DNA of 11,866 nt from JAAHGY01 sp051439365. GTDB lineage: Bacteria > Cyanobacteriota > Cyanobacteriia > CAKZMO01. Below, piece by piece: positions 1 to 6,192 of the stretch. The translations under genes and the position numbers were made by a program. The stretch is from positions 1 to 11,866 of the forward strand of contig JBFRWC010000231.1 of assembly GCA_051439365.1 (NCBI GenBank), given 5' to 3'. Positions within the stretch are counted from its first letter, which is position 1; each line of letters starts with the position of its first letter. The notes beneath the pieces are model-generated. The model searched no databases, had not been told where the DNA came from, and saw nothing but the letters and a program-made list of their open reading frames with translations.

Positions 1-1
1 A

Positions 2-124
2 GAGGAATTAGAGGAATTAGAGGAATTAGAGGAATTAGAGGAATTAGAGGAATTAGAGGAATTAGAGGAATTAGAGGAATTAGAGGAATTAGAGGAATTA
101 GAGGAATTAGAGGAATTAGAGGAA
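2..124 (+). repeat. Perfect 9-bp tandem repeat GAGGAATTA, 13 copies plus a partial one
   Basis: Bases 2-118 are 13 identical copies of GAGGAATTA, and 119-124 (GAGGAA) start a fourteenth. Base 1 is the last base of an earlier unit, so the array continues to the left. It lies in the reading frame of the DUF4114 gene and encodes Glu-Glu-Leu. The other two forward frames give a stop in every unit or Gly-Ile-Arg. Absence of any silent difference suggests recent expansion by slippage. Confidence 0.97.
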
Positions 125-1297
125 GAAAGGAGCCGCATCAAAGAGTACACGACTGAGATCGTCATTGCCGAGAATGGATTAAATATTGACTTGACTTCTA
201 TTTTAGGCGATAGTTTCGAGTTGGAAGGTTTGACCTTTAACGCGAGAAATTCAATTTTTGTTGTTGGCGAACTAGAGCAAGGTCCAGAAGCTGATGGCAT
301 TGTACTGCCCTTCCTCTACGAACTGGATAAAAACGATGGAAGGATACTTAACAGTTTCAATCTTAATGAATTATCTGATCTTGAAGACTTTGATTCCCAG
401 GGATTAGGATTCGATGCAATAACTGAAAACCTCTTATTAGTAGGCAATTTAAAAGGCAATGCAGAGGATAAAACTAGCAAGCTTTTTGAGATCACTTTCA
501 ATGGCGATGCCTTAGAGATTTTGGACGAAATCGATTTAGGAGAGTTTAACATTGTTGAAGCGGAAGGTGTTGCCTTCGATCAAACCACAGGAACCCTATT
601 CATTGCTCAAGGGGCTCAAGAGCCTCAAGAGCCTGAGCTGGTCAAGGTCACTTTCACCGCAGGAGAAGATGGCAGAGTCAGCAAGCTCGTCTACGACACG
701 ACTGCAGTAGATGAGGAAACCAACATCGATATGAAATTGACTGACGATGTATTGGAGTTAGGCACAGATGCATCTTTTGACAATCTCGTTGGTCTTTTTG
801 AGGTGGTAGATGCAGATGGGGGCATCGATAGCGATGGTGACGGTCAAGCCGATCCACTACTTACGCCTGGGGACGCTAACTTCGATCCATCTGCCTATGC
901 TAGGGCAGCTATTGTGGGTCGTGTTAATAGCTTTGAAATCAGAGCTGGTTCCGATGGCGATCCCAGCCAGAACACTACCGTTGAGCAGTTTGGCGATGTT
1001 GTCATTGTCGGCAATACGTTCTACGCTCCATTTATCATTGCCAATGGGGGTAGCATAGGCTTCGACGGCTTCGTCGTCCAAGAGGATGCAGAAGAAAATA
1101 ATGACTTTAATAATGCCGCTGAGTTCAGAGAGGAGCAAGTTGCGTATTTTACCTTTTTGGAAGCCAACCCGGATGGAGTCGAACACCTACAGTCCTTCGG
1201 GAATAATATCTTCGGGTTTGAGGACTTACCTGACAATCTTGGAATTAGCGACAACGATTTCAACGATGCTAACTTCCGGTTTGATTTTAGTTTGTAG
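2..1297 (+). CDS. Partial acidic repeat protein with propeller-like segments and a C-terminal DUF4114 domain
   Basis: The frame is open from base 2, so the gene begins outside the window; 431 residues are visible. Residues 1-39 are 13 perfect Glu-Glu-Leu triplets, followed by EEERSRIKEY. Next come three related segments (EGLTFN, QGLGFDAITENLLLVGN, EGVAFDQTTGTLFIAQ), resembling blades of SdiA-regulated or esterase-like propellers. An Asp-rich stretch (GGIDSDGDGQADP) looks calcium-binding. The C-terminus (GFEDLPDNLGISDNDFND) is the signature of DUF4114, a domain frequent in large secreted cyanobacterial proteins. TTG at 191 gives a shorter reading frame, but the uninterrupted upstream frame makes it an unlikely start. 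There is no GCGATCGC in the gene, unlike its neighbours. Secretion or a surface role is inferred from composition and domain; the signal peptide, if any, lies outside. The substrate is unknown. Confidence 0.85.
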   Translation, partial: EELEELEELEELEELEELEELEELEELEELEELEELEELEEERSRIKEYTTEIVIAENGLNIDLTSILGDSFELEGLTFNARNSIFVVGELEQGPEADGIVLPFLYELDKNDGRILNSFNLNELSDLEDFDSQGLGFDAITENLLLVGNLKGNAEDKTSKLFEITFNGDALEILDEIDLGEFNIVEAEGVAFDQTTGTLFIAQGAQEPQEPELVKVTFTAGEDGRVSKLVYDTTAVDEETNIDMKLTDDVLELGTDASFDNLVGLFEVVDADGGIDSDGDGQADPLLTPGDANFDPSAYARAAIVGRVNSFEIRAGSDGDPSQNTTVEQFGDVVIVGNTFYAPFIIANGGSIGFDGFVVQEDAEENNDFNNAAEFREEQVAYFTFLEANPDGVEHLQSFGNNIFGFEDLPDNLGISDNDFNDANFRFDFSL

Positions 1298-1310
1298 TTA
1301 AAAATCGGGA

Positions 1311-2168
1311 CTAAGAAACCGGGTTTCTGGATGCTGATTTAGGGACTTTGCCACTACCTTCTAACACCTGATTGAGTTTGCCACTGCGATAGCCTTCCAA
1401 GTCTAAGGAAACGTATACAAAGCCGTAGCCTTGAAAAGTTGATACCAATTGAGGTAAATCAGTAGTGAGGACAAACTCCTGAATTTGTTCTGGGGGTAAT
1501 TCAATTCTGGCGGTGTCGCCTTCAGAGCGAACCCGGAGATTTTTCAGTCCCAATTTGCGCAGATAAACCTCTGCGCGACCGACTCGCTGTAGTTTGCCGA
1601 TGGTAATTTCTTCGCCGTAGGGAAAGCGAGAACTGAGACAGGGCTGGGCGGGTTTATCCCACCAGGCTAAGCCGAGGTGACGGGACATTTCCCGGACCTC
1701 TAGTTTGGTGATGCCCAATTCGGCCAGGGGCGATCGCGCTCCCCGCTCTTTTGCGGCTTGAATGCCCGGTCGGTAGTCCCGTAGATCGTCGGCATTCACC
1801 CCATCCACTACGTAGGGAAATCCCCGGGTCAGGGCAATGGGTTTGAGCGTATCATGCAATTCACTTTTGCAAAAGTAGCAGCGGTTTACTGGATTGGAGG
1901 TATAGTTGGGGTCGTCCATCTCGTGGGTATGAACAACTTCGTGGGGAACGCCAATGACTGCCGCTTGAATACGGGCATCTTCCAACTCATCAGGCAGCAA
2001 CGAGGGCGAGTCGGCAGTAATGGCAATGGCGCGATCGCCCAGCACATCATAGGCAACTTTGGCCACTAGGGTGCTGTCCACTCCACCGGAGTAGGCAATC
2101 AACGCTTGTCCCATCTCCGCCATCAGATGCTGGAGTGCCTGGTGTTTCTGTTCAACCGCTTGACCCAT
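1311..2168 (-). CDS. larE: ATP-dependent sacrificial sulfur transferase LarE
   Basis: LarE is a PP-loop enzyme that adenylates the carboxylates of pyridinium-3,5-biscarboxylic acid mononucleotide and inserts sulfur, making the nickel-pincer nucleotide cofactor. The 285-residue product has the PP-loop SGGVDS at residues 27-32 and the LarE core including RSPLAELGITKLEVRE and PCLSSRFPYG. Cys177 in PCLSSR is where the sacrificial cysteine of lactobacillar LarE is expected. Cys97 and Cys100 (RCYFCK) give a three-cysteine set like that of LarE proteins carrying a [4Fe-4S] cluster. No larB, larC or nickel enzyme gene is visible, so the cofactor's user is unknown. The ATG at 2168 is chosen because the PP-loop then sits at the usual distance from the N-terminus. 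The tail after GYRSGKLNQVL (about 16 residues) looks like an added extension ending in repeat-encoded ASRNPVS. Confidence 0.93.
   Translation of the reverse strand: MGQAVEQKHQALQHLMAEMGQALIAYSGGVDSTLVAKVAYDVLGDRAIAITADSPSLLPDELEDARIQAAVIGVPHEVVHTHEMDDPNYTSNPVNRCYFCKSELHDTLKPIALTRGFPYVVDGVNADDLRDYRPGIQAAKERGARSPLAELGITKLEVREMSRHLGLAWWDKPAQPCLSSRFPYGEEITIGKLQRVGRAEVYLRKLGLKNLRVRSEGDTARIELPPEQIQEFVLTTDLPQLVSTFQGYGFVYVSLDLEGYRSGKLNQVLEGSGKVPKSASRNPVS
1314..1328. repeat. Palindrome AGAAACCGGGTTTCT at the convergent gene ends
   Basis: AGAAACC (1314-1320) and GGTTTCT (1322-1328) are perfect inverse complements around one G. From memory, this is a widely dispersed palindrome in filamentous cyanobacteria; that has not been checked here. 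It covers the last codons of larE and lies 16 bases past the stop of the DUF4114 gene. With a one-base centre it is better seen as a repeat or cruciform than as an intrinsic terminator, and no T run follows. Confidence 0.75.
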
Positions 2169-2370
2169 GTCTACCCACTGTCCTGTTCAATGCATTAACC
2201 TATCGTATTGTAACGATTGCCCCTTGCCTTTTGGGATAGATTCTTGTTGGGGAAATGGATTGGCTCGGATTGATACTTTCGGATTGGTGCTTTCGAGTTA
2301 CTGCTGAAGGTTACTGCTAAAGGTGTCACTTTGAGTTACCCTAACGTTTGGCGCTGATTCTACTCCCAAT

Positions 2371-2430
2371 GATGCTCAATGACGTTCAATGTCATTCAAT
2401 GATATTCAATGATATTCAATGATATTCAAT
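2371..2430. repeat. 10-bp tandem repeat, consensus GATATTCAAT, six units
   Basis: Six consecutive 10-bp units read GATGCTCAAT, GACGTTCAAT, GTCATTCAAT and then three identical GATATTCAAT, followed by a partial GACATT. Degenerate outer and identical inner units fit expansion from the middle. The array ends about 60 bp before the ATG of the DUF2237 gene, in its likely promoter or leader. A period close to one helical turn would put every unit on the same DNA face. Confidence 0.9.
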
Positions 2431-2477
2431 GACATTGGGATGCGCTCAAGAACGCTGATTCAGAATACCGACGAAAG

Positions 2478-2484
2478 AGAGGAA
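2478..2484 (+). promoter_or_regulatory. Ribosome binding site for the DUF2237 gene
   Basis: AGAGGAA ends 8 bases before the ATG at 2493. It is one of the better Shine-Dalgarno matches in the window and supports that start over the internal ATG at codon 13 (MNVLG). Confidence 0.6.
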
Positions 2485-2492
2485 AGACGACG

Positions 2493-2885
2493 ATGGACCT
2501 AGAAACATCTTCTGCCCCAACAACAGCGATGAATGTGTTAGGTACGCCCCTGCAACCCTGCTGTACCGATCCGATGACGGGCTTTTATCGGGATGGTCTC
2601 TGTCGCACGGGGGCAGGAGATATGGGCGCCCACGTGGTCTGTGCGGAAATGACAGCGGAGTTTCTGGAATTTACCAAGCTCCAAGGGAATGACTTGAGTA
2701 CCCCTGTACCTATATATCGGTTTCCCGGACTAAAACCGGGCGATCGCTGGTGTTTGTGTGCCTCTCGCTGGAAAGAGGCGATGGATGCTGGCATGGCTCC
2801 CAAAGTGGCATTAGCTTCGACCCATGCTAGCGCCCTAGAATATGTGTCTTTAGGTGAACTGGAGCAGTATGCCACAGAGGACTAG
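2493..2885 (+). CDS. DUF2237 family protein
   Basis: This 130-residue protein matches the DUF2237 family nearly end to end: NVLGTPLQPCCTDPMTGFYR near the N-terminus, then GDMGAHVVCAEMT, GNDLSTP, FPGLKPGDRWCLCASRW, and ALASTHASALEYVSL near the C-terminus. Six cysteines (23, 24, 37, 50, 87, 89) lie in these motifs. They suggest metal or redox chemistry, but no function is established for the family that I can cite. There is no signal peptide or membrane segment, so it is probably cytosolic. The first dozen residues (MDLETSSAPTTA) precede the conserved part; translation could also start at Met13, but the AGAGGAA site favours Met1. It stands alone, divergent from larE and convergent with the lipase gene. 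One HIP1 site lies inside. Confidence 0.9.
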   Translation: MDLETSSAPTTAMNVLGTPLQPCCTDPMTGFYRDGLCRTGAGDMGAHVVCAEMTAEFLEFTKLQGNDLSTPVPIYRFPGLKPGDRWCLCASRWKEAMDAGMAPKVALASTHASALEYVSLGELEQYATED

Positions 2886-2921
2886 TACACCGAGGTGGAA
2901 GTCTATTTCCAAGTGTAAGCG

Positions 2922-2989
2922 TCTTGCCCACGTCACGGGCAAGATATCCGCACGATAAGGCGGGACTTATCTCGCTCATGTTGTGGGCA
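2922..2989. repeat. Palindromic element with alternative hairpins between convergent genes
   Basis: TCTTGCCC (2922-2929) pairs with GGGCAAGA (2937-2944), a perfect 8-bp stem with a 7-base loop. GATAAG (2954-2959) pairs with CTTATC (2966-2971). TGCCCAC (2925-2931) can instead pair with GTGGGCA (2983-2989), enclosing the second hairpin and excluding the first. No T run follows on either strand. The TCTTGCCC/GGGCAAGA core resembles dispersed cyanobacterial palindromes known to me from memory. It may end transcription of both convergent genes or be a MITE-like repeat. Confidence 0.65.
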
Positions 2990-3018
2990 CAGACTACTCG
3001 TGCAGAGGACTATTAGAG

Positions 3019-3999
3019 CTAAGCTAAATTAGCCTTCAACAGAGCAATATAAGTCTCATCCTTGTCGGCCATGAGGTCGGACAGTAAGGTTTTCAGTTGT
3101 GAATCATCTCCATCTGGGAAAGGACTGGGTTTGCCTAAGGCATCCCACCACAAACCAATGGCATGATCTTTAAGACCATCACTGCCAGGGTCTAACAGGT
3201 CGTAGTATCGGCCCCGCAAGCGATCGCCCAAGCTCTCTGCAAAACTGATGTTTTTTCGATCCAATAATTCCCCATCGGTACTGAAATATCTCTCGATCCC
3301 CCCATGGTCATAGCCCAGATTGGGGACTCTGGTGATAATATCGTTGTTGTTCACCAGCCGAAATAAATCAAAGTTAAGGGATTGGGTAAAATTCTGATTA
3401 CCCACCTTAGGTTGGCCATAGGTGTAAACTCCGGCAACAGGGATAGATTCTTGCTGGCAGATTGCTGCTGTGAGGACTGCGATCGCTCCGCCTAGGCTAT
3501 GCCCCGTTAGCCACACTTGTTTATTTGTACCTTTTAAGAGATCACGAATCCCTGGATTCCCGACTGTCCCGTGCCACATCGCGTCAAACAGTCGATAGAA
3601 CCCAGCATGGACTTGTTTCCCTCTACCCGTCAGAAACTGAAACGGATTAGGGCTTTTCCCCTCAGGAAAGGTAACTTTTCCTAAGTTGAAATTCGTGAAA
3701 AACCATTCTCGCCATTTTTGTTCAGTGCCTCTAAATCCAATAATGATGGTCTGATCATCAATGAGCGCGATCGCTTCTCCATCATTGGCATAGCGTTCAC
3801 TATCTTCAGCATCCGTTAGGGATTGGTTAAAAAACTGGGTTTTAAAGCCCCATTCCTGTGCTTGCTCTCTGACAATCTTTTTCAGGCTGTCGTCCTGTTC
3901 AAATTTCAAATAGGCCAAACCGGACACCAAGGCTAGAGCATAAGCCTTTTTCGGATCATACTGTTGGGGGGTTACTGTAAAGTCAAACACGTTATCCAT
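3019..3999 (-). CDS. Class 3 lipase (alpha/beta hydrolase, Lipase_3)
   Basis: A 326-residue alpha/beta hydrolase, expected to hydrolyse acyl esters of glycerolipids; the actual substrate is unknown. The nucleophile elbow GHSLGG is at residues 166-171 with Ser168. Asp220 in NNNDIITRVP and His279 in LKDHAIGLWW fit the other two triad members. IIIGFRGTEQ (86-94) is the strand and oxyanion-region motif typical of Lipase_3. There is no signal peptide or membrane helix, so it is probably cytosolic. The start at 3999 is preceded by GAGGAAA, which overlaps the stop codon of the upstream amidase gene; only 16 bases separate the two genes, suggesting one transcript and coupled translation. The C-terminal 45 residues after the catalytic His have no recognised domain. 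Confidence 0.9.
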   Translation of the reverse strand: MDNVFDFTVTPQQYDPKKAYALALVSGLAYLKFEQDDSLKKIVREQAQEWGFKTQFFNQSLTDAEDSERYANDGEAIALIDDQTIIIGFRGTEQKWREWFFTNFNLGKVTFPEGKSPNPFQFLTGRGKQVHAGFYRLFDAMWHGTVGNPGIRDLLKGTNKQVWLTGHSLGGAIAVLTAAICQQESIPVAGVYTYGQPKVGNQNFTQSLNFDLFRLVNNNDIITRVPNLGYDHGGIERYFSTDGELLDRKNISFAESLGDRLRGRYYDLLDPGSDGLKDHAIGLWWDALGKPSPFPDGDDSQLKTLLSDLMADKDETYIALLKANLA

Positions 4000-4010
4000 T
4001 GTGATTGTTG

Positions 4011-4017
4011 TTTCCTC
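4011..4017 (-). promoter_or_regulatory. Ribosome binding site of the lipase gene, overlapping the amidase stop codon
   Basis: On the minus strand the amidase TGA runs into GAGGAAA (TGAGGAAA), 11 bases before the lipase ATG. Ribosomes ending on the amidase would be placed at the lipase start, an arrangement that favours translational coupling. Confidence 0.6.
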
Positions 4018-5794
4018 AAGGTTGAGTCACCCAAGCCTCCACGCCATCTGCGATCGCCTCCACCAAGGTTTCCTGCTCGTCTGGGTCAACAATCCACTCA
4101 AATTCTTCTGGATTAATCATAAAACCTAGCTCTAGCAAGACTGACGGCGCAGTCGTGGGCCGAGTCAGGGCTAGATTGTTCCAAAAAACACCGTAGGACG
4201 GACGGTTGAGGGTGTTCACCAGATAATTGTGCAAGAAGACAGCGGGACTGTGGGCTTGGGCGTTGTACCAAAACATGCCGATGCCTGCGGTATTAATTGC
4301 GTCACCGTTGTCGGGGAGGGCGTTGTAGTGAACACTGAGGGCGAGGTCCGGTTCGCTGGTTTGAATCAAGGCCATGCGATCGCCCAAACTCACCGCGACA
4401 TCCGTCTCTCGCGTCAGAATCACCTCGGCTCCCCGTCGCTCTAATTCATTCCGCAGTAATAGTGATACCACTAGGTTCACGTCTTTTTCCGGATAACCTG
4501 TTGGTCCCCGCGCCCCCAATTCTTCCCCGCCATGTCCCGGATCAAGCAAAATTCGCATTCCGGACAGCGGTTGCGGTCCCGTCAGCCGAGGGGGATGATG
4601 TAGGGTCAGCACCAAGGTGGTGTCCTCGTAATGCAAGTCATAGCCCCACTGCTGCTGGGTTTTGAGGGTAAAACGGTACGTCACCTCACCAGGATGAGGT
4701 TGAGTCCAGTCCAGCCGCTGCACCAGTGGATCATCATTGAGGAAAATGGTGTCCGTCTGGGCGGTGGTGTTGTGCAGGGTTAACGTAAACGTGTCACTGC
4801 CCTGATCGACGCTGAGGGGAACGGGAGTTTGTAGTGGAAACAGGATCTCGGTGCGATCGCTCCCCTGACGCATTTGCACACTGCGGATGAGCGATCGCGG
4901 CGGCACCGCCGCAGAGGCCACCGTCACGTCGCGATTGCGAATCCACGGACCATAATCCAGTTGCCACCAGTCGCCTTCCTGGCCGATGACACGGGCACGG
5001 GTTCCGGTGGGCAAAGGCGTGAGGCGAGAATAAGTCGTACTGGGACCAGTCCGGGCGGCCCCACTATTTGCGGTAACTTCCGCCACTTGGATCGCCGTTG
5101 GAGACAGAATCTCAATCGCTCCGGTAGCGACTTGTTCAACCCTGGTATCTCCTAGTTGCAAACGATACCGAGGCGTACCCAACACGCCGGGATTGGTAAA
5201 ACTGCCGCAGCCTTGGTAGAGCATGGTTTGAGGGGTTGCCACCTCCACGCTGGGCTGATTATCGAACGTGAGAACCGCGTAGTTGGGCGGGAGGGCGATC
5301 GCTTCCGGTTGAGCTACTAGGGAGATCATTTGCGAATCCAGGTTCACGCTGACCGTGGCGGCAGGGGGCGCGATCGCCTCAAAGCAAATCAGTTCCCCTG
5401 GTTGTCGGGCAATGTCCACGGTTGGAGTCAAGGATTCAGGCACAAAATTGATCCCATCGGGAACCGGAAGTTGATTAGCTAGGCGGGTGACCACGACCGT
5501 TTGTTCCTGGGCACCGTAGCGGAGGGTGAAGGTATTCTCCCCGAACTGGAGGGGAAAACTAGGGGCAAAATGGCCGGCAGTGGAACGGGCGATCGCCTCC
5601 CCATTGACCAAAACTTCTCCCTCTGGTGCTGCCGAACCAATCAGAAAGATTTGCTCTGCTGTCGTCTGATGGTTCGCTGGAGGATAGACCAGGGTTAGCT
5701 CCTGCTGGGCATAGGCGATCGCTTGATTGACTCCTAACTCCATGAGGCTCACCCCCACTAGCACTACCCCTAACCGCTGTAGCCTCCGGATCAT
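4016..5794 (-). CDS. Secreted N-acetylmuramoyl-L-alanine amidase (Amidase_3) with an SH3-like domain
   Basis: This zinc enzyme cleaves the bond between N-acetylmuramic acid and the stem peptide of peptidoglycan. From the ATG at 5794 the protein has 592 residues; a GTG at 5803 would add three. I prefer the ATG because MIRRLQR begins a normal signal peptide, with likely cleavage after AIAYA. In numbering from the GTG: a beta-rich region of unknown family covers about 33-235, a bacterial SH3 domain about 240-296 (NSGAARTGPSTTYSRL, DWWQLDYGPWI), an AMIN-like beta region about 305-400, and Amidase_3 about 415-595. Zinc ligands are His424 (LLDPGHGG), Glu439 (PEKDVNL) and His492 (SVHYNA); the catalytic Glu558 lies in LLELGFM. 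All are intact. Family members work in septum splitting and cell-wall perforation. ndhS lies upstream and the lipase gene follows closely. Confidence 0.93.
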   Translation of the reverse strand: MIRRLQRLGVVLVGVSLMELGVNQAIAYAQQELTLVYPPANHQTTAEQIFLIGSAAPEGEVLVNGEAIARSTAGHFAPSFPLQFGENTFTLRYGAQEQTVVVTRLANQLPVPDGINFVPESLTPTVDIARQPGELICFEAIAPPAATVSVNLDSQMISLVAQPEAIALPPNYAVLTFDNQPSVEVATPQTMLYQGCGSFTNPGVLGTPRYRLQLGDTRVEQVATGAIEILSPTAIQVAEVTANSGAARTGPSTTYSRLTPLPTGTRARVIGQEGDWWQLDYGPWIRNRDVTVASAAVPPRSLIRSVQMRQGSDRTEILFPLQTPVPLSVDQGSDTFTLTLHNTTAQTDTIFLNDDPLVQRLDWTQPHPGEVTYRFTLKTQQQWGYDLHYEDTTLVLTLHHPPRLTGPQPLSGMRILLDPGHGGEELGARGPTGYPEKDVNLVVSLLLRNELERRGAEVILTRETDVAVSLGDRMALIQTSEPDLALSVHYNALPDNGDAINTAGIGMFWYNAQAHSPAVFLHNYLVNTLNRPSYGVFWNNLALTRPTTAPSVLLELGFMINPEEFEWIVDPDEQETLVEAIADGVEAWVTQP

Positions 5795-5851
5795 GGTACC
5801 CACCCAGTTTTCATCTGCAATGCTGCTGACCGTTTTTACTGCTGCCGTTTT

Positions 5852-6043
5852 TTACTTTTTCCGCCCAGCGGTAGCATCGACAGGCTCCAACTCAGACAAA
5901 TTAAAGGTGACGAGCTTATCCCAGTTGCCCCCTTCAAACAGGACCGCGACTTTGCCATTACTGATTCGCTGCACTAGTCCTTGGAAGCCGTAGTAAATAT
6001 CATCAATGTTTGTCACCCGAACGGCGGAACCTGGAAAATTCAT
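5852..6043 (-). CDS. ndhS: NAD(P)H-quinone oxidoreductase subunit S
   Basis: NdhS is a small subunit of the cyanobacterial and plastid NDH-1 complex; its SH3-like fold helps form the ferredoxin docking site used in cyclic electron flow and respiration. The 63-residue product matches the family along nearly its whole length: FPGSAVRVTNIDDIYYGFQG, then LVQRI, then AVLFEGGNWDKLVTFNLSEL. The last ten residues (PVDATAGRKK) are a variable basic tail. Size is normal and the ATG at 6043 gives the expected N-terminus (MNFPG). It lies 57 bases upstream of the amidase ATG, so co-transcription is possible, although the functions are unrelated. An 11-bp G-rich repeat array lies about 80 bp upstream of its start. 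The identification rests on recognised sequence, not on a search. Confidence 0.92.
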   Translation of the reverse strand: MNFPGSAVRVTNIDDIYYGFQGLVQRISNGKVAVLFEGGNWDKLVTFNLSELEPVDATAGRKK

Positions 6044-6122
6044 GGTGTGCCTATCCCACGCAATCTACATTTTCTAACTCAATATACCAAAGCACCTTAC
6101 CTTTGTGCTGGAGTTGCCAGTT

Positions 6123-6166
6123 GGGTTGGAGGTGGGTTGGAGGTGGGTTGGAGGTAGGTTGGAGGT
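6123..6166. repeat. 11-bp tandem repeat GGGTTGGAGGT, four copies
   Basis: Three exact copies of GGGTTGGAGGT (6123-6155) are followed by AGGTTGGAGGT (6156-6166) and a partial copy. The array fills much of the 149-bp gap between the CHAT stop codon and the ndhS start, in the expected leader or promoter region of ndhS. The plus strand has regularly spaced G runs able in principle to form a G-quadruplex; an RNA made in the ndhS direction would carry the C-rich complement. Confidence 0.93.
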
Positions 6167-6192
6167 AGGCTAATCTCAACCATGAGCCAATC

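Larger units (their letters stand above)
2169..2492. other. Divergent intergenic region between larE and the DUF2237 gene, repeat-rich
   Basis: This 324-bp stretch has no convincing gene. Both flanking genes are transcribed away from it, so it should hold both promoters, but I cannot place a clear -35/-10 pair. It contains an imperfect 14-bp duplication at 2265-2292 (TCGGATTGATACTT then TCGGATTGGTGCTT), two related GTTACTGCT units just after it, and a 10-bp repeat array at 2371-2430. Confidence 0.6.

Noticed and set aside
1..124. CRISPR array or origin iterons in the 9-bp repeat
   Set aside because: There are no spacers, the unit is far too short for CRISPR, and it is in frame with a long coding region.
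191..193. TTG as the start of the DUF4114 gene
   Set aside because: The same frame stays open to the left edge through 63 codons including the EEL repeat, and no Shine-Dalgarno sequence stands just before the TTG.
2371..2430. Replication iterons
   Set aside because: No DnaA boxes, initiator gene or origin-like context were seen near the 10-bp repeats.
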